A stretch of 21,579 nt of DNA. Origin: CAZEJK01 sp964512045. Lineage in GTDB: Bacteria; Acidobacteriota; Thermoanaerobaculia; Thermoanaerobaculales; Sulfomarinibacteraceae. The position numbers were made by a program, and so were the translations under genes. Shown here piece by piece: positions 10,601 to 16,659 of the stretch (positions within the stretch are counted from its first letter, which is position 1; every line of letters begins with the position of its first letter). The stretch spans positions 1-21,579 of the forward strand of contig CAZEJK010000082.1 of assembly GCA_964512045.1 (NCBI GenBank). Direction: 5' to 3'. The notes beneath the pieces are model-generated. The model ran no database searches. It was not told where the DNA came from and saw nothing but the letters and a program-made list of their open reading frames with translations.

Positions 10601-10696
10601 GCCCTGGAGCACCTGCTGTGCGAGAGCGGGGGTCGCGATGGCCATCAGGATCGGCAGAACGAGCGGCAGGAGAAGACGGCGGTGGCATCGGGGCAT
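4616..10696 (-). CDS. Giant secreted modular metalloprotease (metzincin type)
   Basis: This 2026-residue protein has a signal peptide at 1-27 (ATPALAQQ). Three homologous beta domains (about 29-142, 163-276, 312-426) end in a WIEY/WIEF and FWD pattern and are joined by Thr-Pro linkers. A DNRLRE/carbohydrate-binding-like beta domain lies near 451-622. Two PPC-like domains follow (about 647-763 and 764-894), then a CARDB-like domain (about 898-1033). The protease domain runs from about 1036 to 1260 and carries HELGHNMGRKH, with zinc ligands His1161, His1165 and His1171, base Glu1162 and a Met-turn YDVMSYC (Met1245). Ig-like domains come next (about 1340-1570). Two related modules end the protein (1574-1794 and 1801-2026), the same module as in the beta-helix protein. 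The ATG has GGAGG seven bases upstream. The likely role is extracellular proteolysis with binding to surfaces or glycans; the exact peptidase family is not assigned. Confidence 0.93.
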   Translation of the reverse strand: MPRCHRRLLLPLVLPILMAIATPALAQQVLQGRVYRGEVGDQSTPLHGVTVSLYGGFNPYPDEGTFLRSTTTDSEGWYGLEVTDDDVIYEFFHIREQNPANHWSAGATSVDGTVRDPDWIEYAIPLDGQVLTGNTFWDLTEVIETPTPTPTNTPTLTPEPEPWEFFFDGEVRDGEPGDDRGPVGGVAVQLRGANNPHPDEGTLLDDTITDEQGHFVLRAGDEQGVWELYHVIETDLPGWASTTAQSPGGTVRSSNWIEFAWPLEGQELAGNLFWDQPPEEPTPTPTPSRTPTRTGAPTSTPTPTPTATPDEAWEVVLSGQTLAGEPGADEPLPGVEVTVHGSMDPHPALGEPLRSTVSNQDGHFEIPVRSDDGTWEYYQLIETNLEGWESVHAESVGGEVRSADWIEYGGALPGQTLEDNRFWDIESLDTPTPTPSHTPTPTATPTPGGPTTITVCAVEDATVDEGNPSSNDGYGTELRVGFGQGQGEPFATRTLLRFELDFIPPEAQIHKATLEMGLKTGDGLAMVPVDVFEASAGWSESSVTWVNQPPVASPSAATEQVPAGASGHVLGWDVTSLAQQWITDPGRNFGVVIRGPESGAQWRRIFEARHYTAFCPQLTVELTNQVTVDTPTPTPTATPTATPTAVCAQPDEAGDSFATAGSLDLFTEQTAYICPSGDDDWWSFSASSGAEINAWLYNLPADLNLTLMNPSGSGVATSQRWGAAKDEYIRYTADASGTWALVATGRSATDWRPSNPYTIKASVCADSIFTDAGDSFSAATKISPSISGLSSHPITGWICPPGDQDWYAFDVPTTSGTTIDVKLSKLPASYNVHLVRPDNIHAVYGSSTGTADVTISHTPTLAGSWRVQVLGTYTSGGNETTYDNVLPYQLEVTLGATYDLVASGLEITQAIQRLTNTIPMITGKATLARFFAVSSGASAPIAGVDAWLYGWEDCSGCTPLPGSPLKITGQTVDSGPAGLNRLRFYHNFNFYLPTSWHRTGKTIYLQAKVNPELKIPESSNANNVVNTTVSWVARKPLSVMLVPVKASNLVPSWTHPNMSSMINWIRAAMPVGQIQIWQKSGGPHVANYDYTNTSGGCGKGWSKLVDDMEALWHSWSGRPANAYIYGLVHPSVPHHYSGCAHRPGIGAAGLLSSDSGATLVHELGHNMGRKHAPSDRNSNGDVTNAACGNPANEDSSYPQYTDHLGFPLPRASIGDVGIIVSATSCWPPPCARDQVFSPHGTYDVMSYCSPEWMSLYTYSKMMDHLPAPVPFVEGSPSPHLLLTGDIADGNVELSSPLWVLETPPPAPPTDSSYSVELRDSTGQVLVDQPLSAADPFHSASADTGRIHQLIPWHSATARVVILLEDEVVTTVEASDHAPEVTVTAPTPGETWSTTGSATKTITWSAHDADGDDLHAIVRFSPDNGATWVPLGVNVTGTSFEVDTSTIAGTNSGIIEVRVSDGLLVGVDRTDGSLQVAEKPPQPLIVSPAPYEMIPAGASVVLDGSAWDPEDGAVDQSNLTWTATTQEVGSGGHAVLDVPLPCGPQEIVLSASDSQSTGGATAVTVVSTAGCDGQLALVPASAHSPGAAGTSWVSDLVLHNPTDVASTAVLYLMPRSENEAREPHVVTIGSNRSVRLADVVSSVFGHTSTSAALLAVASQDMIVSSRTFNTAATGTFGQYIPGYRPDESVPAGDAAHLVQLTRTEDFRTNIGFANPNTQELPVTVSLRSADGTDLGRRSFVISPFSFFQANDILADAGSVADARAVVLADDPTLGFHTYASVVDNHSGDPIYVAPAHATSDDVIVAAAAHAPGLNNTLWRTDLEVCSVGAGEALYRIELLAADSDNSSPQFEQFNLEPGLCMRYGDIVGRFGVTGSGALRVAVETGTVMVSSRTYNDLGDRTYGQYIPGVAESSAGRTGQPVRLIQLAYSPNQGSGFRTNIGTVNLGGTPITLVIDLYESDGTQLGSRSVTLPPYAYHQENNIFSHVAARALEDGFAIVSCTDQDGRFLAYASVVDNRSGDPVFIPAR
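9347..10612 (-). repeat. Three tandem beta-domain repeats with Thr-Pro linkers inside the protease gene
   Basis: Residues 29-450 of the protease contain three copies of a domain of roughly 113 residues. Shared landmarks are NPYPDEG/NPHPDEG/DPHPALG, then WIEY/WIEF/WIEY, then FWD at the end. Each copy is followed by a TPTPTP-type linker coded by GGTGT/GGCGT-like simple repeats on the + strand (10211-10264, 9764-9856, 9347-9409). A fourth linker lies at 8762-8809 after the next domain. The domains resemble SdrD/Cna-B-like fibre domains, but the family is inferred by eye. Confidence 0.8.
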
Positions 10697-10742
10697 GGGA
10701 AAGCCTCCATTGCAGCGTCTCGCGCGAGTCTATCGCGTGTTG

Positions 10743-10811
10743 TTGACGGTACCCTCTGTCCAGTCTCATCATCTCCCTCGCAGGTGTCAACGGCTTGACG
10801 TAGACTTGACA
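10743..10811. promoter_or_regulatory. Divergent promoter region with four TTGAC boxes
   Basis: Between the divergent protease and zinc-ribbon genes, TTGAC occurs on the + strand at 10743, 10795 and 10806, and on the minus strand at 10786-10790 (read as GTCAA). The two right-hand + boxes are spaced 11 bp apart. The minus box and the + box at 10795 form GTCAA-cggc-TTGAC. The minus box TTGACA (10785-10790) and the + box TTGACA (10806-10811) are perfect -35 hexamers. Neither has a convincing -10 at 16-18 bp, the best for the minus gene being GAGACT. They could be -35 elements, regulator half-sites, or both. Confidence 0.4.
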
Positions 10812-10870
10812 GCTGGAACCGGACAGCGAGCCGGCAACACGGTGTCGAGCGATGCCCTGCGCCGGGCCCC

Positions 10871-10875
10871 AGGAG
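10871..10875 (+). promoter_or_regulatory. Ribosome binding site fixing the zinc-ribbon gene start
   Basis: AGGAG lies six bases before the ATG at 10882. The earlier in-frame ATG at 10852 has no such site, so the shorter protein is preferred. Confidence 0.7.
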
Positions 10876-10881
10876 TGTGTG

Positions 10882-11292
10882 ATGGTCGAGTTCCGTAGCG
10901 TCCACTGCCCGAACTGCTCAGCGCCGCTCGAGGTGCCGCTCGGCGCCACCGAGGCGCTGTGCGAGTACTGTCAGTCGCATCTCCGCTGGGTTCCGGGCGA
11001 CGAGGAGATGCAGGTCGTCCGGACCCGCGAGGAGATGAAGTACCGCGAGCGGGTCGCCGTCCGCAAGGCCGAGATGCGTCAGCAGATGGAGCAGGAGGAG
11101 ATGGAGCGCTGGCGGCAGGTGGCGGGACGGGTGGCGATCCATGCTGTTCCAGTGTTGGGTGATGCCGCCGGCAGGGCGGTGTTCAGGGCTGCGATGGCGC
11201 GCGGGGGCGGATGCGTCGGGTGTGGTTGCGTCGTCGTTTTAGGTGTTGTTGGCAGTCTGCTCGCGTTGCTGGCCGCGTTTACGACCGGTTAG
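10882..11292 (+). CDS. Small zinc-ribbon membrane protein
   Basis: The protein has 136 residues. The N-terminus holds two CxxC knuckles, CPNC at 9-12 and CEYC at 27-30, which form a zinc-ribbon-like site with the text SAPLEVPLGA between them. Residues 43-78 are very charged (E, R, K, Q) and probably a helical or coiled-coil segment. Residues 111-132 are a hydrophobic, Cys- and Gly-rich stretch (GCVGCGCVVVLGVVG) that looks like one membrane segment, leaving only a few residues after it. The ribbon would be cytosolic if the anchor is a simple C-terminal tail. No specific function is recognised. The gene is divergent from the protease and may share its control region. Confidence 0.75.
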   Translation: MVEFRSVHCPNCSAPLEVPLGATEALCEYCQSHLRWVPGDEEMQVVRTREEMKYRERVAVRKAEMRQQMEQEEMERWRQVAGRVAIHAVPVLGDAAGRAVFRAAMARGGGCVGCGCVVVLGVVGSLLALLAAFTTG

Positions 11293-11306
11293 GGCTCGCG
11301 CAGCCC
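11292..11306 (+). terminator. Weak hairpin at the end of the zinc-ribbon gene
   Basis: GGGCT and AGCCC flank a 5-nt loop, overlapping the last base of the TAG stop at 11290-11292. The following bases (GCATCTTTG) contain only a short T run, so terminator strength is doubtful. Confidence 0.35.
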
Positions 11307-11395
11307 GCATCTTTGAAAATTCGAAGCATCCACCGGGGGCCGTGACATGCTGCGCGCGGTGCGGTCACTGCGAGGCTCGTGAGCCACCCACCCGG

Positions 11396-11410
11396 CCCGC
11401 GGGACGCGGG
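11396..11410. terminator. Perfect hairpin between convergent genes
   Basis: CCCGCG and CGCGGG flank a GGA loop in the 184-bp gap between two convergent genes. The hairpin is strong but has no T tract on either side. It could serve both strands as a Rho-independent-like pause or an mRNA end stabiliser. Nothing else recognisable lies in this gap. Confidence 0.35.
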
Positions 11411-11476
11411 ACGCCACAACCCGGAGTGCGTGGCACTTCAGCTGTGGTCGGCGGGGCTCGGGAGCTTCCCCCACGT

Positions 11477-11821
11477 CTACCCGATCCACCAGAACCTCTC
11501 GCCTTTGACGGCAGCGAGGGCCATTGCTTCGGCCAACCGCTCTGCCCAGGCGCGCAGGTCCACCTCAGCTCGTCGCGTCCATTGCCAGCTCAGCTCGCGG
11601 ATGCGCCGACTGACCTCGAGGCTCGCTTCAGGCGAGATCTCGCCATCAATCGACGAGGCGTGGAGCAGATGGACGAGCGGGTCATCCGAGTCCGGCGGGC
11701 GTCTGCGATCGGTGCGAGGCTCCGTTTGTGAGAGCCCGGCGGACTCTGCAAGGCGATCCTGGAGCTTGGAGAATATCCGATGGCTCATGGAAAGCCCCAT
11801 GTGGCTGAAGTCGACTCCCAT
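11477..11821 (-). CDS. Small uncharacterised protein (GVDxSxxG...DPLxxLLxxS family)
   Basis: The protein has 114 residues, is soluble and has no signal peptide. The pattern MGVDFSHMG, then FSKLQDRLAESAGL, then DDPLVHLLHASSIDGEISPE, then LAEAMALAAVKGE resembles a family of small hypothetical proteins. I recall that family as having a G-V-D-x-S start and a D-P-L-x-x-L-L-x-H-S-D-C-D-G-E centre; here the centre has drifted to HASSIDGE. An AGGAA lies close before the ATG at 11821. Longer open frames on the + strand overlap it, but their sequences look random (Arg/Pro/Ser-rich). No function is known to me. It is convergent with the zinc-ribbon gene and divergent from the cytochrome gene. Confidence 0.6.
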   Translation of the reverse strand: MGVDFSHMGLSMSHRIFSKLQDRLAESAGLSQTEPRTDRRRPPDSDDPLVHLLHASSIDGEISPEASLEVSRRIRELSWQWTRRAEVDLRAWAERLAEAMALAAVKGERFWWIG

Positions 11822-11917
11822 TGGTTCCTGCCATCGTGTCAGGATCGAGGCGAGCCTGCAACTACGGAGTCAGGCGGCTGGGGGCTCTTCGTCTCGATAT
11901 AGCGCCGGACGGTCTGC

Positions 11918-11923
11918 CATACT
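11918..11923 (+). promoter_or_regulatory. Candidate -10 box (CATACT) of a leaderless cytochrome transcript
   Basis: CATACT ends six bases before the cytochrome ATG at 11930, which itself has no Shine-Dalgarno sequence. Normal -10 to start spacing would put the mRNA 5' end at the A of ATG. The -35 region is poor. Confidence 0.35.
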
Positions 11924-11929
11924 GTCGGC

Positions 11930-14752
11930 ATGGACGACCTGCATGATTCTCGGTCGCGCGCATCCCCTTTGAAGGCCTGGTGGCTCGGTGGCTGCGCAGT
12001 GCTGGTGGCCAACAGCGCGTACCTGTTCGCTTCGGGCGCCCCGACCCTGTTGTACGTGGCGAACGTTCTGCTGCACGTCGTCCTCGGCCTTGGGGTCCTG
12101 GTCGGTTTCCTGGCGTGGTGGTGGGCGCGGCGGAGTGATCTTCGAGCTGCGGTGGGCGGCGTGCTCCTCGTGCTCTCGGCCGCGTGTGCTGGCTGGCTGC
12201 TGTGGGCGGGCAACCTGACTGCTCACCGTCACTGGCTGTGGGCGCACATCGGTCTCGCCGTGGCTGGCCTGGTGGCGTTACTCGCCGCGTCGGTCGGGCA
12301 CTGGAGAGAGCCGTGGTGGCGTCTGTCTGCAGGAGGTCTGGTGGTTGCGGTCGCCGTCGGGGGTGGCGGCCGGTGGTGGCCGACGGAGCCACCGGTGACC
12401 TTCCTGACGGATCAGCGGGCGCCCTTGACCATGGCTGAGGAGGCGATGGGTGGAGAGGACGGGCCGTTCTTTCCTTCGTCGGTCCACACCGGTGATGGAG
12501 AGCTCGTCGACAGCGAGGTGTTCCTCGGTTCAGAGGAGTGTGGGCGTCGAGGGTGTCACCCGGATCTGGTGGAGCAGTGGCGGAGCTCCGCGCACCACTT
12601 CTCCAGCTTCAACAACCAGTGGTACCGCAAGTCGATCGAGTACATGCAGGAGGTCGTCGGAGTGGTGCCGTCGAAGTGGTGCGGCGGCTGCCACGACCCG
12701 GCACTGCTGCTGACCGGGATGATGGACCGCCCGATCGAAGAGGTCATCGACACGCCAGAGGCGCGAGCGGGCCTGTCATGCACGGCGTGCCACCTCATCA
12801 CCGAGGTGCGCAGCACGATGGGGCAGGGGGATTCCACGCTGACCGTTCCGGCGATGCACGCGCTGGCGGCGAGCGACAACCCGTTGCTGCAGTGGCTGCA
12901 CGACACAGTCGTGCGGCTGGATCCCGAGCCACACCGCCGAACATTCATGCAGCCGTTCTTCTCCGGGGAGGGGTCGGCAGAGCTGTGCTCCACCTGCCAC
13001 AAGGTGCACCTGGACGTGCCGGTGAACGGGTACCGGTGGGTCCGGGGGTTCAACTCGTACGACAACTGGCAGGCGAGCGGGGTGTCGGGGTCTGGCGCTC
13101 GCTCGTTCTACTACCCGGACGAGCCGCAGGTGTGCGTTGACTGTCACATGCCGCGTGTCCTGTCCGATGATCCGGCCGCCGACGATGGTACGGTGCGCTC
13201 CCACCGCTTTCCCGGCGCGAACACCGCGCTGCCGGTGGCCAACCGCGACGAGGAGCAGATGTCGGTGGTGCAGGGGTTCCTCAAGGCGCGACAGGTTACC
13301 GTCGACATCTTCGCGCTCGTCGAGAGCGAGGCTGCCGAAGCCAGTGGTGGCGGTCTCGAGCTGGAGGGCCCCGAGATGTCCACGGGCTTCGCGGTTGGCG
13401 AGGAGCAAGGGATGGCAGTGGGTCGCGGGGGTGTCGCACCCGACGTGGAGGAGACCGTGCTGGCGCCTGTGGACCGGATGCCAGTCACCGTGCCGCGTGG
13501 TGGCTCGGCCCGGGTCGACGTTGTGGTCCGTACGCGTGGAGTGGGTCACTTCTTCCCCGGCGGCACAGTCGATGCGTTCGATGTCTGGCTCGAGCTCAAA
13601 GCCACCGACGACACAGGCCGGGTGTTGTTCTGGAGCGGACGCGCCGATGAGCATTCGCCGGTGGAGCCCGGAGCGGCGTTCTTCCGGTCGTTGATGGTGG
13701 ACGCGCACAGCAACCCGATCGACAAGCGCAACGCCTTCGCAACCCGTGCGACGGTGTACGTCAAGCTGATTCCGCCAGGGGCTGCCGAGGTGGTCCGCTT
13801 CCGCCTGGAGGTTCCCGATGACTCTGGCGAGGAGATCAAGCTCGAAGCGAAGCTGAACTACCGCAAGTTCTCGTGGTTTTACACCAACTGGGCGTATGCC
13901 GGCGTCCCGGATCCGGAACAGCAGCTGGAGGAGCCGGCGTACGGGGTCGGCTTCGATGACCGGCGGTTCGTCTTCACCGGTGACACCAGCGACGTCTCCG
14001 GCGAGGTGCAGGAGATCCCGACGTTGCCGATCGTGGTCATGGCCCAAGATGTCGCCACGGTACGGGTCACCGATGGGGGTCTCGAGGTGAAGGCAGCTCA
14101 GGAACGGCCGGAAGTGGACCGTGAGCGGTGGAACGACTACGGCATCGGGCTGCTCCGTCAGGGCGACCTGCGCGGCGCGGCGCGTGCGTTCGGTCGCGTC
14201 ACGGACCTCGATCCTTCCTGGGTGGACGGGTGGGTGAACCGGGGTCGCGTGGCGGTGGCGGAGGGAGATCTTGATGTCGCCGAGGAGATGCTCAGTCGGG
14301 CTCTCGACATGGAACCGCAGCTCGCGCGGGCCAGCTACTTCGCGGGTCTGGTAGACCTGGAGCTGGGTGAGTATGACGCGGCCCTGAAGCATCTTCAGAT
14401 CGCTGGTGAGCAGTACCCTCGAGACCGGGTGGTGCGGAACACGATCGGCCGGGTGTACTTCCTGAAGCGCGAGTTCGAGCGTGCTGTCGCCGAGCTCGAG
14501 TCCGTGTTGGAGATCGACCCGGAGGATCTCACGGCCCACTACAACCTGATGCTCGCCCACCGGGGCGCCGGCAACATGGAGGCCTCCGACCACCACCGGA
14601 AGCTGTTTGAGCGGTTCAAGGCGGATGAGTCTGCCCAGCAGCTCACGCGACAGTACCTGGCGGAGCATCCGCACGACAACAACCGGCGCCAGGCGATCTT
14701 CGAGCACCGCTCGATCGCGCTCGAGAGTGCCGATCCCTCCAGCTTGAACTGA
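11930..14752 (+). CDS. Membrane-anchored five-haem cytochrome c with C-terminal TPRs
   Basis: The protein has 940 residues. Residues 15-147 contain about five hydrophobic segments, so the N-terminus is an integral membrane domain. Haem-attachment motifs follow: CGRRGCH at 204-210 (CX4CH, two residues longer than usual), CGGCH at 251, CTACH at 284, CSTCH at 353 and CVDCH at 402. The first motif is followed by QWRSSAHHFSSFNN, resembling the W-x-x-S-x-H context of cytochrome c554-like proteins. Residues 515-700 form a beta-rich domain. Residues 735-890 are about four TPR units (for example AARAFGRVTDLDPSW and AVAELESVLEIDPED). The likely role is electron transfer on the periplasmic side, with TPRs for partner docking. 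Redox partner and substrate are unknown. There is no Shine-Dalgarno sequence; see the -10-like box at 11918. Confidence 0.9.
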   Translation: MDDLHDSRSRASPLKAWWLGGCAVLVANSAYLFASGAPTLLYVANVLLHVVLGLGVLVGFLAWWWARRSDLRAAVGGVLLVLSAACAGWLLWAGNLTAHRHWLWAHIGLAVAGLVALLAASVGHWREPWWRLSAGGLVVAVAVGGGGRWWPTEPPVTFLTDQRAPLTMAEEAMGGEDGPFFPSSVHTGDGELVDSEVFLGSEECGRRGCHPDLVEQWRSSAHHFSSFNNQWYRKSIEYMQEVVGVVPSKWCGGCHDPALLLTGMMDRPIEEVIDTPEARAGLSCTACHLITEVRSTMGQGDSTLTVPAMHALAASDNPLLQWLHDTVVRLDPEPHRRTFMQPFFSGEGSAELCSTCHKVHLDVPVNGYRWVRGFNSYDNWQASGVSGSGARSFYYPDEPQVCVDCHMPRVLSDDPAADDGTVRSHRFPGANTALPVANRDEEQMSVVQGFLKARQVTVDIFALVESEAAEASGGGLELEGPEMSTGFAVGEEQGMAVGRGGVAPDVEETVLAPVDRMPVTVPRGGSARVDVVVRTRGVGHFFPGGTVDAFDVWLELKATDDTGRVLFWSGRADEHSPVEPGAAFFRSLMVDAHSNPIDKRNAFATRATVYVKLIPPGAAEVVRFRLEVPDDSGEEIKLEAKLNYRKFSWFYTNWAYAGVPDPEQQLEEPAYGVGFDDRRFVFTGDTSDVSGEVQEIPTLPIVVMAQDVATVRVTDGGLEVKAAQERPEVDRERWNDYGIGLLRQGDLRGAARAFGRVTDLDPSWVDGWVNRGRVAVAEGDLDVAEEMLSRALDMEPQLARASYFAGLVDLELGEYDAALKHLQIAGEQYPRDRVVRNTIGRVYFLKREFERAVAELESVLEIDPEDLTAHYNLMLAHRGAGNMEASDHHRKLFERFKADESAQQLTRQYLAEHPHDNNRRQAIFEHRSIALESADPSSLN

Positions 14753-14771
14753 GCTTGAGATCCGGTATCCT
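14744..14771 (+). promoter_or_regulatory. Possible promoter for the AIM24-family gene
   Basis: TTGAAC (14744-14749) and TATCCT (14766-14771) are 16 bp apart and match the sigma-70 consensus at 4 of 6 positions each. The -35 overlaps the last codons and stop of the cytochrome gene. The predicted start would leave a short leader before the GGGAGG at 14798. Confidence 0.3.
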
Positions 14772-14809
14772 GTGTCGGCAACGACTCAGGACAAACCGGG
14801 AGGGCATTC

Positions 14810-15472
14810 ATGAAGCTCGCGGAGTTCATCAACAGCAACCAGCAGAAGGAAGGCGGCGGGGCGTTTCAGCTCGAGAGCTCGAAGCTGCTCGAGGTGAAGG
14901 TGGACGGCTCGGTGTGGGCCAAGGCCGGCGCGATGGTCGCGTACGCCGGCTCCCTCAAGTTCGCGCAGAAGCACGGCGGCATGGGGAAGTGGCTCAAGAA
15001 GGCCGTCACCGGCGAAGGTTCGTTGACCATGGAGGTGTCCGGTAACGGTGTGCTCTACCTCGCTGATCAGGGCAAGGAGGTGCACGTTCTGGAGCTGGAG
15101 GCCGGCGATGCCATCTCCGTGAACGGCAACGATGTCCTGGCGTTCCAGTCCTCCGTGCAGTGGGACATCAAGATGATGCGCAAGGCTGCCGGCATGGCCG
15201 CCGGCGGGCTGTTCAACATGCAGCTGCAGGGGCCCGGGATGATTGCGTTCACCACCCACGGCAAGCCGCTGGTCCTCGGGACGCCGGTGGTCACCGATCC
15301 GCAGGCGACCGTGGCCTGGAGCGTCTCCGCCGAGCCCGACTTCCGGACGGATATCTCAATCGGTACGCTGTTTGGCAAGTCCTCCGGCGAGACGTTCCAG
15401 CTCGACTTCAAGACGCCCGGCGGCTTCGTTGTCGTCCAGCCATACGAAGAAGGCGGTGCCGCTCCACAGTAG
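14810..15472 (+). CDS. AIM24-family protein
   Basis: This 220-residue, probably cytosolic protein matches the AIM24/TIGR00266 family throughout. It has the opening FQLESSKLLEVKVDG, the AKAGAMVAYAG segment, the GEGSLTMEVSG strand, the late GPGMIAFTTHGKPLVL strand and a C-terminal GGFVVVQPYEE. The family forms an all-beta trefoil-like fold. Bacterial members have no settled biochemical role, while the yeast namesake is linked to mitochondrial membrane organisation. Length is normal for the family. A clear GGGAGG lies six bases before the ATG. It sits 57 bp after the cytochrome gene and 44 bp before the iron-sulfur protein gene, all on the same strand. Confidence 0.9.
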   Translation: MKLAEFINSNQQKEGGGAFQLESSKLLEVKVDGSVWAKAGAMVAYAGSLKFAQKHGGMGKWLKKAVTGEGSLTMEVSGNGVLYLADQGKEVHVLELEAGDAISVNGNDVLAFQSSVQWDIKMMRKAAGMAAGGLFNMQLQGPGMIAFTTHGKPLVLGTPVVTDPQATVAWSVSAEPDFRTDISIGTLFGKSSGETFQLDFKTPGGFVVVQPYEEGGAAPQ

Positions 15473-15502
15473 ACGGCTTCGGATTCAGCTCTGAGGCCGC
15501 GC

Positions 15503-15508
15503 TACACT
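15503..15508 (+). promoter_or_regulatory. Candidate -10 box (TACACT) of a leaderless iron-sulfur protein transcript
   Basis: TACACT ends eight bases before the ATG at 15517, where no Shine-Dalgarno is present. It matches TATAAT at 4 of 6 positions. A weak TTCGGA (15478) is the nearest -35-like text, at a long 19-bp spacing. Confidence 0.3.
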
Positions 15509-15516
15509 GGCGCGCC

Positions 15517-16638
15517 ATGGGTCGCCGAGCTGCCCCGCCGCCCACGCCAACCGAGCGCGTTGATGAGCGCGACACGATGTTCGCGCGGATGGCCCGTCGG
15601 GAGCGGAGCGCGGCGTACGAGGATTACTACGGGCGCCGACGGCCGGGCCTGAAGGCTGTCGACGACCGGCTACGCAGGCTTCCTGGTCTGCTCCAGCCTG
15701 GTGGACGCCACTACGATCCGCAGCTCTCCGGACGTGCTGACGAGCTGTTCGAGGCGATCCCGGAGCTCGTGCCCGATCCAAAGGCTGTTACGGAGTGGGC
15801 GCGTCGTCTCGAGAGTACGGCTGACCTCGGTCGAGCGATCCGGCAGATGGTGCGTTCCCTTGGCGCGGTCGCGGTGGGGTTTACGGGCGTCTCGCCCGAG
15901 CTGGTGTACACCGTGCGGGGCCGTCACGACCGCTCGTACGGCGAGACGGTTGCCCTCGGTCACCCGACTGCGATCGTGTTCCTCGTGGAGATGGACCACG
16001 CGGCGATGCAGCGGGCGCCGATGGCCGAGGCGATCGTCGAGTCGGCGAGGCAGTACTACCGGGCAGCGGCCATTGCGAAGACGGTCGTGGCGGTGTTGGA
16101 GGCCCGAGGACACTCGGCGACGGCCAACTTCGACGCGAGCTACGACCTGATCCTGCCGCCGATGGCGATCCATGCCGGACTGGGTGAGCTGGGTCGCAAC
16201 AACATCCTCATCGCAGACCGCTACGGCAGCCGGGTTCGCATTGGCGCGGTGACCACTGATCTCGAGCTGCCGCACGACCGGCCGGTCTCGCTCGGAGCGC
16301 GCCACTTCTGCGAGATCTGCAAGAAGTGTGCGGACAACTGCCCGTCGCGGGCCCTCACCACCGGCGAGATGATCGAGGTCCGAGGCGTTGCCAAGTGGCC
16401 GACCCACGTGGAGCGCTGCTACGGCTACTGGCGGGTCGCGGGCACCGACTGTGGTGTGTGCATGGCGGTCTGTCCGTTCTCGCACAGGAACAACTGGTTC
16501 CACAACCTCGTGCGGTTCGCCATCCGCCGCTTCCGATGGGTCCACCGGTTCGCCCTCTGGTGCGACGACCGGATCTACGGCCGCACCTGGAAGCACCTGC
16601 GTCCTGGAGCTGAAGGCAACCCTGGTGAGGACAGGTAA
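15517..16638 (+). CDS. Cytosolic reductive-dehalogenase/QueG-like 2[4Fe-4S] protein
   Basis: The protein has 373 residues. The middle part resembles the corrinoid-binding core of reductive dehalogenases and QueG (PPMAIHAGLGELGRNN, then GAVTTDLELP). The C-terminal part has two ferredoxin-like cluster motifs: CEICKKCADNC with Cys265, 268, 271 and 275, and Cys301 with Cys312, 315 and 319 in CGVCMAVCP. The text after the last cluster (WFHNLVRFAI, then LWCDDRIYG) is like the tail of respiratory dehalogenases. Unlike those, it has no Tat signal with a hydrophobic core, and no membrane-anchor gene lies beside it, so a cytosolic role is likely. Dehalogenation, epoxyqueuosine-type reduction or another cobamide-dependent reduction are all possible. 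The ATG at 15517 lacks a Shine-Dalgarno; an alternative ATG is at 15577. Confidence 0.82.
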   Translation: MGRRAAPPPTPTERVDERDTMFARMARRERSAAYEDYYGRRRPGLKAVDDRLRRLPGLLQPGGRHYDPQLSGRADELFEAIPELVPDPKAVTEWARRLESTADLGRAIRQMVRSLGAVAVGFTGVSPELVYTVRGRHDRSYGETVALGHPTAIVFLVEMDHAAMQRAPMAEAIVESARQYYRAAAIAKTVVAVLEARGHSATANFDASYDLILPPMAIHAGLGELGRNNILIADRYGSRVRIGAVTTDLELPHDRPVSLGARHFCEICKKCADNCPSRALTTGEMIEVRGVAKWPTHVERCYGYWRVAGTDCGVCMAVCPFSHRNNWFHNLVRFAIRRFRWVHRFALWCDDRIYGRTWKHLRPGAEGNPGEDR

Positions 16639-16659
16639 CGGTCCTCCGCGGGCCCGGTC

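Noticed and set aside
11243..11972. Two + strand open frames (162 and 197 codons) across the small convergent gene
   Set aside because: Arg/Ser/Pro-rich translations without motifs; the opposite strand gives a protein resembling a known small-protein family.
12776..14707. 643-codon open frame on the minus strand opposite the cytochrome gene
   Set aside because: It is a shadow of the cytochrome frame, His/Arg/Val-rich, with no domain; the sense strand has haem motifs and TPRs.
15517..15600. Tat signal peptide on the dehalogenase-like protein (RR near the N-terminus)
   Set aside because: The RR is followed by Ala/Pro/Thr and charged residues, with no hydrophobic core.
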